Assembly (NCBI GenBank): GCA_041391425.1
Contig: JAWKNZ010000014.1
Span: forward strand, 1 to 64,000
Direction: 5' to 3'
DNA: 64,000 bases
Origin: JAWKNZ01 sp041391425
Lineage (GTDB): Bacteria > Bdellovibrionota_B > Oligoflexia > Oligoflexales > JAWKNZ01
Numbering within the stretch: the first letter of the stretch is position 1; every line of letters starts with the position of its first letter. A program made the position numbers and the translations under genes. The notes beneath the pieces were generated by a model that saw nothing but the letters and a program-made list of their open reading frames with translations, had not been told where the DNA came from and made no database searches. This document shows positions 18,694 to 26,935 of the stretch, piece by piece.

Positions 18694-19062
18694 CGTAATG
18701 CCGTGAGTGTTGCCCTCGTAATGCCGTGAGTGTTGCCCTCGTAATGCCGTGAGTATTGCCCTCGTAATGCCGTGAGTATTGCCCTCGTAATGCCGTGAGT
18801 ATTGCCCTCGTAATGCCGTGAGTATTGCCCTCGTAATGCCGTGAGTATTGCCCTCGTAATGCCGTGAGTATTGCCCTCGTAATGCCGTGAGTATTGCCCT
18901 CGTAATGCCGTGAGTATTGCCCTCATTAATGCCGTGAGTATTGCCCTCGTCATGCCGTGAGTATTGCCCTCGTCATGCCGTGAGTATTGCCCTCGTCATG
19001 CCGTGAGTATTGCCCTCGTCATGCCGTGAGTATTGCCCTCGTCATGCCGTGAGTATTGCCCC
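18694..19062. repeat. Minisatellite, 23-bp unit, 16 copies
   Basis: Tandem head-to-tail copies of a 23-bp unit beginning CGTAATGCCGTGAGTATTGC. The first two copies have GTGTT instead of GTATT, copies 3-10 have CGTAATG, one transitional copy has CATTAATG, and the last five have CGTCATG, so variants are ordered along the array. There are no unique spacers, hence not CRISPR. The right edge merges into the inverted REP-like end. Confidence 0.95.
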
Positions 19063-19085
19063 CGTCATGCTGAGCGTAAGCGAAG
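19062..19085. repeat. Right inverted end of the REP-like island
   Basis: CCGTCATGCTGAGCGTAAGC plus CGAAG. It is the inverted counterpart of 18504-18526, and its first bases resemble the CGTCATGCCGTGAG of the 23-bp units, suggesting the array arose by amplification of this half. Confidence 0.6.
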
Positions 19086-19146
19086 TATCTATTTTAGTGT
19101 AGGAGCTTTGAAGAAAGACTGGTGGTGTTGGCGTGGAGTATAGCTT

Positions 19147-19416
19147 TCAATGCTTTTCTAGCATCCATTCGGCCGCTGTTAAGTCTTTTTTTGCTGTATT
19201 ACAATCTTTGCAGGCTGTGACTATATTGCTCTTAATTGAGTATCCACCACGGCTTACTGGAACAATATGATCCATGGTTAATAATTTTTTCGACCTGCTT
19301 TTGACAATAGTAGCAAAGGCCCCCGGCAAGTTTGTTTTGCCACCAATTTGTTTTCTCAAAGCTTGGGCTTTGCTACGTTCTTGTTGTATAAACTCGCTTG
19401 TGATCTCAAATAGCAA
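19147..19416 (-). pseudogene. HNH endonuclease, disrupted by two compensating frameshifts
   Basis: The C-terminal half is a clear HNH domain: LTMDHIVPVSRGGYSIKSN, then ACKDCNTAKKDLTAAEW with its CxxC. The N-terminal zinc-binding CxxC expected before it is missing in the open frame, but another frame encodes WWQNKLAGGLCYYCQKQ with CYYC at 19304-19315. Ancestral order was therefore ERSKAQALRK-WWQNKLA-CYYC-LTMDHIVP. One shift lies near 19344-19355 and the reverse shift in the T6 run at 19285-19290. No good start codon with a ribosome site exists in frame. It would nick or cut DNA if intact; now probably inactive unless the shifts are sequencing errors. Confidence 0.75.
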
Positions 19417-19546
19417 GGGTATGCATTCCTATCTTCTTTATTACTTAGAGCCCTTTTACACCGCAAAGTATATAGCATATTAAATATACATTTGCATGGA
19501 GGATTTCTTATCCGTCTAATATACTTAATAAATTTATTTGTGTTTT

Positions 19547-20341
19547 TTAAGTGTTTATACTTAATTTAGACAAGAAGGTCCTTTTACGGAAGATAAGGCA
19601 GGCTGCAGTCATCAGGAGTGCAATGAGACTAAGGCCATAAACGGCATTCCACATGAGCTCGACACCTTGTAATTTAGTTGCGTAGCTGACAAGGTATTTG
19701 TTGAGATTAAAGCGTTGAAAATCCCAAATCCAGGCGCTTGCTTCGACAACAGTGCGGGTTAACTTTGGGGTGTCAGGTGCTAACGCTGCAGCAATTTGAG
19801 CACTAGTTAAGCCCACAAGCCAGGCGGAAAAACTCGAAAATAGCGCCGTAGCATGGCTACAAAAACTGGCAAAGAAGATGGCTACAGCTGCAGTGACACA
19901 CCAGCCGAGGTAGACGTAAAGGAAGACCATCAACTGGTCATTAGTCATCTTACCTAGATAACTATTGGTCAGCATAACAGCTTGCCAGAAAGCAACTAGG
20001 ATTACGGCTATAAGGGTGAGGTTTAAAATCAAGCCAAAGTATTTTCCTAATAGGCAGACTGGTCTGCTTATAGGGGTTGATACTTGCATTTCTAACGAAC
20101 CTTCAGAACGGGCGTCTGAAATAGCTTTGGTTCCCCAAAATATAGCGACAATACTGCCTATTATGTGAAAGCCAAAGGCTCCAAGGTCGAAAAGAACCTT
20201 GGCGTATTCTTCAAGGGTCCAATCGCTAGCGATATTGGCCAAAATAGTTAAGATAATGCCACCGAAAATTGCAGGGATAAATACCTTATCACGGCGCATG
20301 AGAAGAAAAGAATCTTTAGTTACAGTCCATAATCCTGTCAT
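19547..20341 (-). CDS. ABC-2 type transporter permease
   Basis: A 264-residue inner-membrane protein with about six hydrophobic helices (AIFGGIILTILANIA; GFHIIGSIVAIFWGTKAI; LNLTLIAVILVAFWQAVM; YVYLGWCVTAAVAIFFASF; final LSLIALLMTAACLIFRKR) and an ISDARSEGSLEM loop typical of ABC-2 exporters, where the coupling region carries an E-G-S/T pattern. Its start is directly adjacent to the stop of the ATPase gene, so the two form a transporter in one operon. Substrate unknown. Confidence 0.88.
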   Translation of the reverse strand: MTGLWTVTKDSFLLMRRDKVFIPAIFGGIILTILANIASDWTLEEYAKVLFDLGAFGFHIIGSIVAIFWGTKAISDARSEGSLEMQVSTPISRPVCLLGKYFGLILNLTLIAVILVAFWQAVMLTNSYLGKMTNDQLMVFLYVYLGWCVTAAVAIFFASFCSHATALFSSFSAWLVGLTSAQIAAALAPDTPKLTRTVVEASAWIWDFQRFNLNKYLVSYATKLQGVELMWNAVYGLSLIALLMTAACLIFRKRTFLSKLSINT

Positions 20342-21343
20342 CTAGTTGGTTCTCCCTTCGAAAAACTGCAGCAAGAATGATTCGCTTCTTTTGCCGTCGC
20401 TGGTGAAGTTGATGATTAGAAACCCCCGCTTGATGCAGGCGCTTAACCATTGGCAGGCATCTTGGTATTCATCAAACATTAGCTTGCTTGACCAGCCTTC
20501 TTGCTCGAGGCCTTGCCAAGGCTTTAGAGAGAGGCTTGATGCCATTTCTTGTAGGGTTTCCTGGGATGTTCCAGATACATGCAAAATATAGCCGCTATCA
20601 GGCTCGGGGCGATCCGTAACCTCAACATCTTGAGAGGAATAGACGAGATTGCCATTATTTAATATATGGATATCGTCGCATAAGATATTAACGGACCAAA
20701 GTTCGTGGGTACATAGTATAATGCTGACATGGCGTTTTTTTTCTTGTTCTATCCATGCTTGCATTTCTTGTCGGCCCAATGGATCCAAGCCGGAAAAGGG
20801 CTCATCGAGGATCAAGAGTTCAGGTTGATGGATAGACGCTTGCAACCAAGCTACACGCCTGGCCATACCTTTGGAAAGTTGTTTGATTTTTTTATGACGG
20901 TGTTCCCATAGTTTTACTTCTTTGAGCTTGCGTTCTATGAGTTGCTGTATTTCCTTTTTATTTTGCTTTCTGAGAAACAAACTGCTGTGGCTTTTGAGCA
21001 CTTCTAAAGGCGTTAAGTTATGGGCTTGCTTATTTACTTCTGGCATATAACCAATTTTAGCACGAGAACGGGTGTTAAGTGGTTTGCCTTCAAACAGGAT
21101 TTCGCCGCTGTCAGGAAATAGAATGCCTAAAATAAGCCTTATGGTTGTTGTCTTACCCGCGCCATTGTGCCCGAGCAGGGCCGTACATTTTCCTGGTTCA
21201 AAGCCGCAGCTAAGATTGGTTAAAGCTGGACGTTTTTTCTTGAATACTTCATTTTTAAACGTTTTGCTCAGATTCTTAAGTTGCAAGACGCGATTATTAG
21301 AAGGCGTCGATTCAGAGGCTGGTCTGTTAGTCATCTTGTCCAT
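20342..21343 (-). CDS. ABC transporter ATP-binding protein
   Basis: A 333-residue ATPase powering the adjacent permease. Walker A LLGHNGAGKTTTIRLI (about residues 57-72), an LSKGMARRVAW signature, Walker B LLILDEPFSGLDPLG and an H-loop CTHEL are intact. The C-terminal 100 residues after the nucleotide-binding domain form an extra domain as seen in gliding- and exopolysaccharide-type exporters. The ATG overlaps the end of the upstream TPR-like gene by 17 bases, so all three minus-strand genes are coupled. Confidence 0.93.
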   Translation of the reverse strand: MDKMTNRPASESTPSNNRVLQLKNLSKTFKNEVFKKKRPALTNLSCGFEPGKCTALLGHNGAGKTTTIRLILGILFPDSGEILFEGKPLNTRSRAKIGYMPEVNKQAHNLTPLEVLKSHSSLFLRKQNKKEIQQLIERKLKEVKLWEHRHKKIKQLSKGMARRVAWLQASIHQPELLILDEPFSGLDPLGRQEMQAWIEQEKKRHVSIILCTHELWSVNILCDDIHILNNGNLVYSSQDVEVTDRPEPDSGYILHVSGTSQETLQEMASSLSLKPWQGLEQEGWSSKLMFDEYQDACQWLSACIKRGFLIINFTSDGKRSESFLLQFFEGRTN

Positions 21344-22016
21344 CCATCTTTGGCTCTGCTTCGTTGTGTCTTTTCATATTTGTATTTAAAAAATCTGCAA
21401 ATTTCGAGCCCCCAGGCACTTTTAGCATTAAATCCAAAGCTTGCTGTGTTTCCTCTGGGGTAATTTCTTCGCGGTTGATAAGTTTTTTAGCTAGGCTTGC
21501 AACATAAGGGGGAGAGTCTTTTCGTGAAGAAGCTAAGTTATAAAATGCCGAAGCTTTGGCTGGTAACTTTAGAAGATTCAAATAGACAAACCCCTGTGTC
21601 ATTGGCAGCCGCCAACTTTGTGGAAAGGCTTTTAAGCCATCCAATATAATTTCTTCACAAAATTGTGGATGCTTTAAATCTAATGCCATGCTAAAGCAAG
21701 CAATCATATAAATCGCTTCGATTTTAGGATGCAGCCTTGTTACTTGTAAAATCGTTTGATTGAGCTGTTTAACATCTAATGTTGGCAGGGATTTATCAGC
21801 CAAGATTTGTAATAACCAGATATTGATAAAATCATCATACAAGCCTCGATGGCCAATAGTGAGAATATCAAGGGATGCAGAGGTTAACTGTGAAAAAGGA
21901 GGCGCATCTAAAATACTATAATGGGATTTAGATACCTGATAGGATTTCTTAGAGCTTAAATAAAACAAGCTTATAACGAGCACTATCCATATGGCTAGAA
22001 GGATTTTCTTCATCAT
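21327..22016 (-). CDS. Membrane-anchored helical-repeat protein of the ABC operon
   Basis: A 229-residue protein with one N-terminal helix (ILLAIWIVLVISLFYL) and then an all-helical region with TPR-like pairs (AIYMIACFSMALDLKHPQF; MTQGFVYLNLLKLPAKASAF). It is the first gene of the three-gene operon and overlaps the ATPase gene. Bdellovibrio-like bacteria often carry similar proteins beside ABC-2 exporters, but the function is not known. It probably projects into the periplasm as an accessory factor. Confidence 0.75.
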   Translation of the reverse strand: MMKKILLAIWIVLVISLFYLSSKKSYQVSKSHYSILDAPPFSQLTSASLDILTIGHRGLYDDFINIWLLQILADKSLPTLDVKQLNQTILQVTRLHPKIEAIYMIACFSMALDLKHPQFCEEIILDGLKAFPQSWRLPMTQGFVYLNLLKLPAKASAFYNLASSRKDSPPYVASLAKKLINREEITPEETQQALDLMLKVPGGSKFADFLNTNMKRHNEAEPKMDGQDD

Positions 22017-22183
22017 AACCTAACTAAAACAGTTCTTGTTGTAGTGTGTTGAACTTTTTTCTTTAAAAAGCTACTTCAAGCTGCGCTACAAAGCCTAAAG
22101 GAAGGTTTCAAAGGTGTACTTTTTTAGTAATGCCTTACAAACTAACCTTTATGTGCCAGACTGTCGGTAGCCTCTTAAAAGTA

Positions 22184-22465
22184 TTATCGCATACTGTGTA
22201 AAAATAATGGAATTATGCCATTTTGTATAAATACAATAATTAAAATAACAATCATGGGTGCCCAATCTAAAGGGCCGGGGATTTTTCTGGCAAAGCGTCG
22301 GAATGGTCGGTAAAGCGGTTCTGTGATTGCATGTATCATACTGACAAGAGGATTGCTAGGAGGTGCTTGCACCCAGCTAATCACCATTGAAGCTATAATT
22401 ACGAATGATAGCATGTTCAAGATGTAGTTTAAAGTAACGCCAAGGCCATATAATAGTTGTCCCAT
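22184..22465 (-). CDS. YggT family membrane protein
   Basis: About 93 residues with two hydrophobic helices and the family pattern ASMVISWVQAPPSNPLV...ITEPLYRPFRRFARKIPGPLDWAPMIVILIIVF, where the PLYRPFRR and D-(W/F)-(S/A)-P motifs are conserved. The ATG at 22465 is preferred because GAGGA lies five bases upstream; an in-frame TTG four codons earlier has none. YggT proteins are inner-membrane proteins linked to osmotic-shock tolerance and, by neighbourhood, to cell-division genes. It lies near yggS on the same strand, a common pairing. Confidence 0.93.
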   Translation of the reverse strand: MGQLLYGLGVTLNYILNMLSFVIIASMVISWVQAPPSNPLVSMIHAITEPLYRPFRRFARKIPGPLDWAPMIVILIIVFIQNGIIPLFLHSMR

Positions 22466-22675
22466 TCTTATCCTCAAGTCTGAGTTTCGTATGGAAATAT
22501 TCTAGCATTGCCGATGTTGAAATGCATCGCTTTTTTTATGATCAATTTTACTCGAAGTGGAATTTTTTAAGCAAGGCTATTAGGCAAGGTTTGCTTAAAA
22601 AGTATGAAGAGGTAGCACATTTAGTGTGGATGGATGTTCTTTTAGTTACCGCATTATTTTGGTGCCTGGTTTTTT

Positions 22676-23380
22676 CTAACCCCGTTCTCCCAATAGAGCT
22701 GTGCCAATACGAACGCAGGTTGAACCCACGATAATAGCAGACTCTAGATCTGCACTCATGCCGAGTGATAGCTTGCCTTCTCCTACAGTGACAGCTGTTT
22801 CCGCTATTTTATAGTAAAGAGAAGGAATATTGTCGATACTAGCTGATCGTGAAACTTCGGCTGGTGGGATAGCCATGATGCCCATAATCCGGAGGTTTGG
22901 GCACTCGTTTTTGATAGTTGCAGCTAACTGATTTGCGGATTCAATGCTGACGCCACTTTTACTGGCTTCTGCTGCCGCATTTACATGAATATAAATTGGA
23001 TAGTGTGTTTTACCTGCGGCATAAGAGTAGCGTTCAATATAACGGGCGTGTTTAATGGACGCTACCGTCTGGATTTCATCGGCGGTTTGCACTAGCCGCT
23101 GAATTTTATTCGATTGCAGCTGCCCAATATAAACCCATTTCGGCTTCTCTTTATGGTTGAGGAAATGGGCCTCTTTTTCTAACAGTTCTTGTGCATAGTT
23201 TTCACCAAAACGACTCAAACCTAAATCGATTAATGCTTCTATTTTTTCGATGGGTTGATATTTAGTCACTGGCAGCAATTCGATATCTTCAATTATGCGG
23301 TGTCCAACTTTTGCTGCTATCTTTATGCGCTTTTGAATGGCCTCAAGGTTTGCTCTTAATTCAGTCTTTATTTCTTGCAT
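22676..23380 (-). CDS. YggS/PLPBP family pyridoxal-phosphate homeostasis protein
   Basis: A 234-residue cytosolic PLP-binding protein of the alanine-racemase-like fold, involved in vitamin B6 and amino-acid homeostasis. The PLP lysine is in LLPVTKYQP (Lys40). Other signature blocks are RFGENYAQELLEK, WVYIGQLQSNKI, IYIHVNAAAEASKSG and the phosphate-binding C-terminal LSLGMSADLESAI and GSTCVRIGTALLG. Length is normal. The yggS-yggT order on the minus strand matches many proteobacteria. Confidence 0.95.
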   Translation of the reverse strand: MQEIKTELRANLEAIQKRIKIAAKVGHRIIEDIELLPVTKYQPIEKIEALIDLGLSRFGENYAQELLEKEAHFLNHKEKPKWVYIGQLQSNKIQRLVQTADEIQTVASIKHARYIERYSYAAGKTHYPIYIHVNAAAEASKSGVSIESANQLAATIKNECPNLRIMGIMAIPPAEVSRSASIDNIPSLYYKIAETAVTVGEGKLSLGMSADLESAIIVGSTCVRIGTALLGERG

Positions 23381-23414
23381 TTTGTTGGTATTTTTACTTC
23401 TTGTTATAGATAAG

Positions 23415-23870
23415 TTAGTTGCTTTTATCTTCTACTTTAGGTTGTAGCTGCTTTTCAAGTTCTGAAGCATTAGATGATGGTTGTAGGTCTTTGGACGATG
23501 CTCCATTATTGCTGTTTGCAGTATTTTTAATGTCTGTGGTGCGTTCACCCTCAGGCAAAGGGCTTGGTTTTTTATGTATAGGGATCCTTGCCGTATGTTG
23601 CTGGCCATTTTGATCAATGGTACGTGCTTGTAGTTTGCTCAAAGGAAGAAAGGTTTCTTCTTCATTGACTTGATAATGTGGAGCAATAACGAAAATATCT
23701 CCACTCTCGTTAATATGAATCGATACATTTTCTAAATCTTGATTGAAGGCATTAGAAATATCGATGCCGTTGAGGTAGATATTTCTAGCGTCAGCTGGCG
23801 GTGTGGCTCCGATTAGGCCTAGTGTTATGCAAAGAACAAGCAGAGGTTGAACAGTTTTATTATTTTTCAA
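23415..23870 (-). CDS. Hypothetical exported protein
   Basis: A 151-residue protein starting at a TTG that has a strong AAGGAGG eight bases upstream. A signal peptide (LLVLCITLGLIGATPPADA) precedes a small domain (IYLNGIDISNAFNQDLENVS, IHINESGDIFVIAPHYQV) and a disordered Pro/Ser/Asn-rich tail from about residue 105. The domain pattern looks conserved but no named family was recognised. It lies 34 bases upstream of yggS and may be cotranscribed with it. Confidence 0.75.
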   Translation of the reverse strand: MKNNKTVQPLLVLCITLGLIGATPPADARNIYLNGIDISNAFNQDLENVSIHINESGDIFVIAPHYQVNEEETFLPLSKLQARTIDQNGQQHTARIPIHKKPSPLPEGERTTDIKNTANSNNGASSKDLQPSSNASELEKQLQPKVEDKSN

Positions 23871-24214
23871 TGCTTTATCCTCCTTGATGTTGTATTTTTA
23901 CTATGACGAAATGTTTTGCCTATGATTAACTCATTTTGAATTTGGATAGAAAGCTATCTGTTACATGCGATTTTTGCTATCCTGGACAAATAGCTGCTTT
24001 TTTAGGGTTATAGCTAAATATGGTTGCCACTATTTGCTGCATCATTATTATATATAATATTATAGCATAGATTGTGTACATCAGATAGTTTCTTAGTTGT
24101 TTCCAGTTGATTGAGGTTGGGCTTTGGCTTTTTTTACCGTTTGGTTTGAAGCTAGGCTGGATATAAGTGTCTATTGGATAGGTTTGTTTTTTAATTAAAG
24201 GGAGAAGGTTCCAA
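23871..24214. other. Divergent intergenic region
   Basis: About 340 AT-rich bases between the minus-strand exported protein and plus-strand lpoB-like gene. It should carry divergent promoters, but none was picked with confidence. A minus-strand open frame here reads into the lpoB-like gene and has poor protein-like composition. Confidence 0.4.
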
Positions 24215-24847
24215 ATGTTAAAAATTACCAAAAGTATGCATACACATGCCCCTGTTTTTTTTGTCTTGTCACTACTCACTTTAGGGTCTGCGTGTACGAA
24301 AAGTTTTGAGGGTGAATATTCGGATCCTAGTGCAGTAGAGATAGTTGATGACCGTTGGAATGAATCGGATGCCCGTAAGTCAGCAGAAGTATTAATAAAA
24401 TCTATGTTGGTGAAGCCCTGGCTTAAAAACTTTAAAAGCCGGCATGATGGTCAGCGGCCTGTTTTAATTATTGATGATGTAGAAAATAGAACCGATGAGC
24501 ACTTGGATATTAAAGCTTTAATGGAAGCTATTCGAGATGAGTTGATCAACTCTGGTAAAATTCGTTTTGTTAATGCATCCAGAAGGCAAAAAATCCTGGA
24601 TGAAATAAAATATCAGCAAGAAAGTGGCAGGGTATCCTCATCTTCGGCAAAGAAAAAGGGTAGGCAGACTGGTGCGGATTTTTTGCTTGGTGGTGCCATT
24701 TCTAGTAGTGTCCATTCCATGGATGAGTTAAAGACCGTCACCTATCAAGTTAATCTAATTTTGACAAACTTAGAATCGGCAGAGATCGAGTGGAGTCAAA
24801 AACATTCTATTAAAAAGCGCTTTAAACGAGCTGGGACAGGCTGGTGA
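24215..24847 (+). CDS. LpoB-like penicillin-binding protein activator lipoprotein
   Basis: LpoB is an outer-membrane lipoprotein that activates the peptidoglycan synthase PBP1B. The 210-residue protein has a signal with lipobox LTLGSAC, an acidic spacer, then the LpoB core: RPVLIIDDVENRTDEHLD, IRDELINSGKIRFVN, GRQTGADFLLGGAISSSV and the closing SAEIEWSQKHSIKK. The start follows a GGGAGAAGG site. Its TGA overlaps the GTG of the next gene (GTGA), so the two are translationally coupled, as usual for LpoB and its COG3014 partner. Confidence 0.9.
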   Translation: MLKITKSMHTHAPVFFVLSLLTLGSACTKSFEGEYSDPSAVEIVDDRWNESDARKSAEVLIKSMLVKPWLKNFKSRHDGQRPVLIIDDVENRTDEHLDIKALMEAIRDELINSGKIRFVNASRRQKILDEIKYQQESGRVSSSSAKKKGRQTGADFLLGGAISSSVHSMDELKTVTYQVNLILTNLESAEIEWSQKHSIKKRFKRAGTGW

Positions 24848-26163
24848 TAATAAACGTATCTGACGTGGGAAAATCTAATTCTTGCTTAGTTGCTATCACA
24901 GTTATCCTTTGTTCTTTATTTCTTGGCTGTGCCTCCTATACAGAAGAAACACGTCAAGTGCGCGTTTACTATCAGGACCAGCAGTATGCCAAAGCTTTAA
25001 AAGAGCTTGAGGATTCTAGTGTGAAAAGCCAAGCGAGGAATCGGTTGCTCTATGCCTTAGAAAGAGCATTGATCCTCGATAAAATGAATAAACGTCGGCA
25101 ATCCCGTGCCCTTCTCATTGAAGCCGATAAAATAGCTGATGAATTGTATACTGTGAGTGTCTCTAAAACAGCCACATCATTTTTATTGAATGACTCAACG
25201 ACAGATTATTCTGGTGAAGATTATGAAAAAGTAGCAATTCATATCATGCTGGCCTTATCATTTATTGAAGATGGTGAATACGAGTCTGCACAGGTTTCGG
25301 CTCGTAAAATCAATCACAAGCTGCTCGAAATAAATCAACATTATGAAAAAGGTAAGAACCGCTACGGCGAGGATGCATTTGCTCGTTATTTAAGTGGGAT
25401 TATTTTTGAGGCGCGTGGTGATTGGGATGATGCTCTTATCGATTATAAAAAAGCACTCGATTTATATGATGGAGGCTATAACCTTTTCCATCGAGGTGGT
25501 ATACCAGAGTCGTTAGTTAAAGCATATTATAAGCTTGCCTTATTGCGTGAACGTTCAGGGGTGGCTGCGAAGTTACTTAAGGCATATCCTTCTATATTAA
25601 AAGGTTATGATAAGAAATTGGAAAAAATGTCTGATTGGGGTGAGCTTGTCGTGATCCATCGAGTTGGGCATATTGCTGTGAAGACCAATGAAGAGTTTGT
25701 TCTACCGGTTGGACGTCAGATTGTTAGGTTTTCATTTCCGGTTATAAAACCAAAGACTCACTTTTGGGGGCGTTATGATAAGACTGGCGTCGAAGTGGAG
25801 CAGGAGCAATTTTTTGCAGCTGAAAACTTACAAAATTTTAGTCAGATTGCCAGCAAGACTCTAGAAGATAGGCGAGGGCGTTTGTTGCTAAAAGGGGCGG
25901 CTCGTTTAATAGCAAAAGGGCAATTGACTGAGGCTGCTTATGACAAGTTTGGACCTTTAGGGGGACTTTTAGCCAATATTTATTCGGCAGTGAGCGAAAC
26001 TGGAGACACACGGGGGTGGACTTTGTTGCCAGATGAGTTGTTTATTACTAGAGTGCCTTTAAAACCAGGCAAGCATAAGATTTCGATTAAGTCTCTTGAC
26101 CGACTTATGGATCTAAAGACTATTGAAATTCGTAAACGGAAGATATTGATATTAAGTGAGTAG
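24844..26163 (+). CDS. COG3014-like lipoprotein with TPR region, LpoB partner
   Basis: A 439-residue lipoprotein: lipobox LFLGCAS, TPR-like helices over about residues 40-230 (YYQDQQYAKALKELEDSS; FARYLSGIIFEARGDWDDAL), then a beta-rich C-terminal half (VVIHRVGHIAVKTNEEFVLP) with a conserved-looking DTRGWTLLPDE near the end. Genes of this type sit beside LpoB-like genes in many proteobacteria and are presumed to act in cell-wall growth at the outer membrane; the exact role is not established. The GTG start overlaps the lpoB-like stop by four bases. Confidence 0.82.
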   Translation: MIINVSDVGKSNSCLVAITVILCSLFLGCASYTEETRQVRVYYQDQQYAKALKELEDSSVKSQARNRLLYALERALILDKMNKRRQSRALLIEADKIADELYTVSVSKTATSFLLNDSTTDYSGEDYEKVAIHIMLALSFIEDGEYESAQVSARKINHKLLEINQHYEKGKNRYGEDAFARYLSGIIFEARGDWDDALIDYKKALDLYDGGYNLFHRGGIPESLVKAYYKLALLRERSGVAAKLLKAYPSILKGYDKKLEKMSDWGELVVIHRVGHIAVKTNEEFVLPVGRQIVRFSFPVIKPKTHFWGRYDKTGVEVEQEQFFAAENLQNFSQIASKTLEDRRGRLLLKGAARLIAKGQLTEAAYDKFGPLGGLLANIYSAVSETGDTRGWTLLPDELFITRVPLKPGKHKISIKSLDRLMDLKTIEIRKRKILILSE

Positions 26164-26185
26164 TTTGAGATTTTCATGCCATATA

Positions 26186-26223
26186 AAAAGCCCTCGCTAT
26201 GCGTCGACAATGAGGGCTTTTTT
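26186..26223. terminator. Bidirectional Rho-independent terminator
   Basis: AAAAGCCCTC / GAGGGCTTTT is a perfect 10-bp stem with a 16-base loop, flanked by A and T runs on the two sides. It lies between the convergent COG3014-like and PilZ genes and should serve both. Confidence 0.92.
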
Positions 26224-26253
26224 ACTTAGCTATATACGAAGAAAATCTTTTGG

Positions 26254-26724
26254 TCATGATGCAACAGGTTTTGGGTCCGGCTCCATACCGAAATCATTTC
26301 CATGGTAACGTTTTACAAAGTCTTCAAGAATGTTTCTTTGCTCGCTAGAAAATTTTTCGAACTGTACTCCCATTCCTGGAACCAGGTCTTCACGCCCTTT
26401 TACTGGTGGTTGTACCCAGATAACCGTCCCTCTTGTTTTGAGGGTTTCTTTACTGTCGGGGATGGTAAAAGTTAAATCTAATGTGCTTCCAGAGTTTTGC
26501 GGACTTTCTGTTTCGATGAATACACCACCAGAGCCTAAGTCTCTACAAAAATCGAAAAGGTAGTGCCCATCGCATTTATAATCGACAAGGAGTTGGATCG
26601 GTATGCGATTCCCAGAGCTTCTTTTTTCTGTTTTTTTGCTCGTACTTTTTACCGACTTTGATTCGTTACTAGCTTTACTTGGTTTGCTCGTACTTTTCTT
26701 TTTTAGGTTTTTCTGTGCCGTCAT
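26254..26724 (-). CDS. Stand-alone PilZ-domain protein
   Basis: About 156 residues. The first 45 are a Lys/Ser/Thr-rich disordered tail; the rest is a PilZ domain (RIPIQLLVDYK, DLGSGGVFIETESP, LDLTFTIPD, RGTVIWVQPP, PGMGVQFEKFSSEQ). PilZ domains usually bind c-di-GMP through RxxxR and (D/N)xSxxG. Here the second motif is DLGSGG, with Gly at the Ser position, and the basic motif is loose (R-SSGN-R), so binding is uncertain. It resembles the Myxococcus-type PilZ subgroup. The ATG at 26724 has GGAG six bases upstream. Confidence 0.88.
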   Translation of the reverse strand: MTAQKNLKKKSTSKPSKASNESKSVKSTSKKTEKRSSGNRIPIQLLVDYKCDGHYLFDFCRDLGSGGVFIETESPQNSGSTLDLTFTIPDSKETLKTRGTVIWVQPPVKGREDLVPGMGVQFEKFSSEQRNILEDFVKRYHGNDFGMEPDPKPVAS

Positions 26725-26935
26725 CGCCATCTCCAAGTGCTGAGGTACGTCTCCTAGTTAAAAATTATCATGATCTTTAACAATAATTCAAATCAAATAA
26801 CTAGATGCTTATTTATCTTACATTGGCTTTTCGGCACTTAGGTGGCTTATTAAAGTGGCAAATAAAAATGCATTATAGTATATTTTGCAATTTATTTGCT
26901 TTTTGCTGTTATATTAAGCTGTTAATTGCGAAGTT

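Noticed and set aside
18666..18953. Open frame of 95 codons across the 23-bp array
   Set aside because: A 23-bp unit cycles through three frames and lacks stops in all; the peptide (ILTALRGQYSRHYEG repeats) is an artefact of the array.
18694..19062. Possible CRISPR array
   Set aside because: Units are contiguous with no unique spacers, and no cas genes are present.
22522..22734. Plus-strand open frame between yggT and yggS
   Set aside because: No ribosome site and overlaps the end of yggS; the space likely holds only the yggT promoter.
23977..24279. Minus-strand open frame upstream of and overlapping the lpoB-like gene
   Set aside because: AT-driven composition, no ribosome site, and it overlaps the well-supported lipoprotein start.
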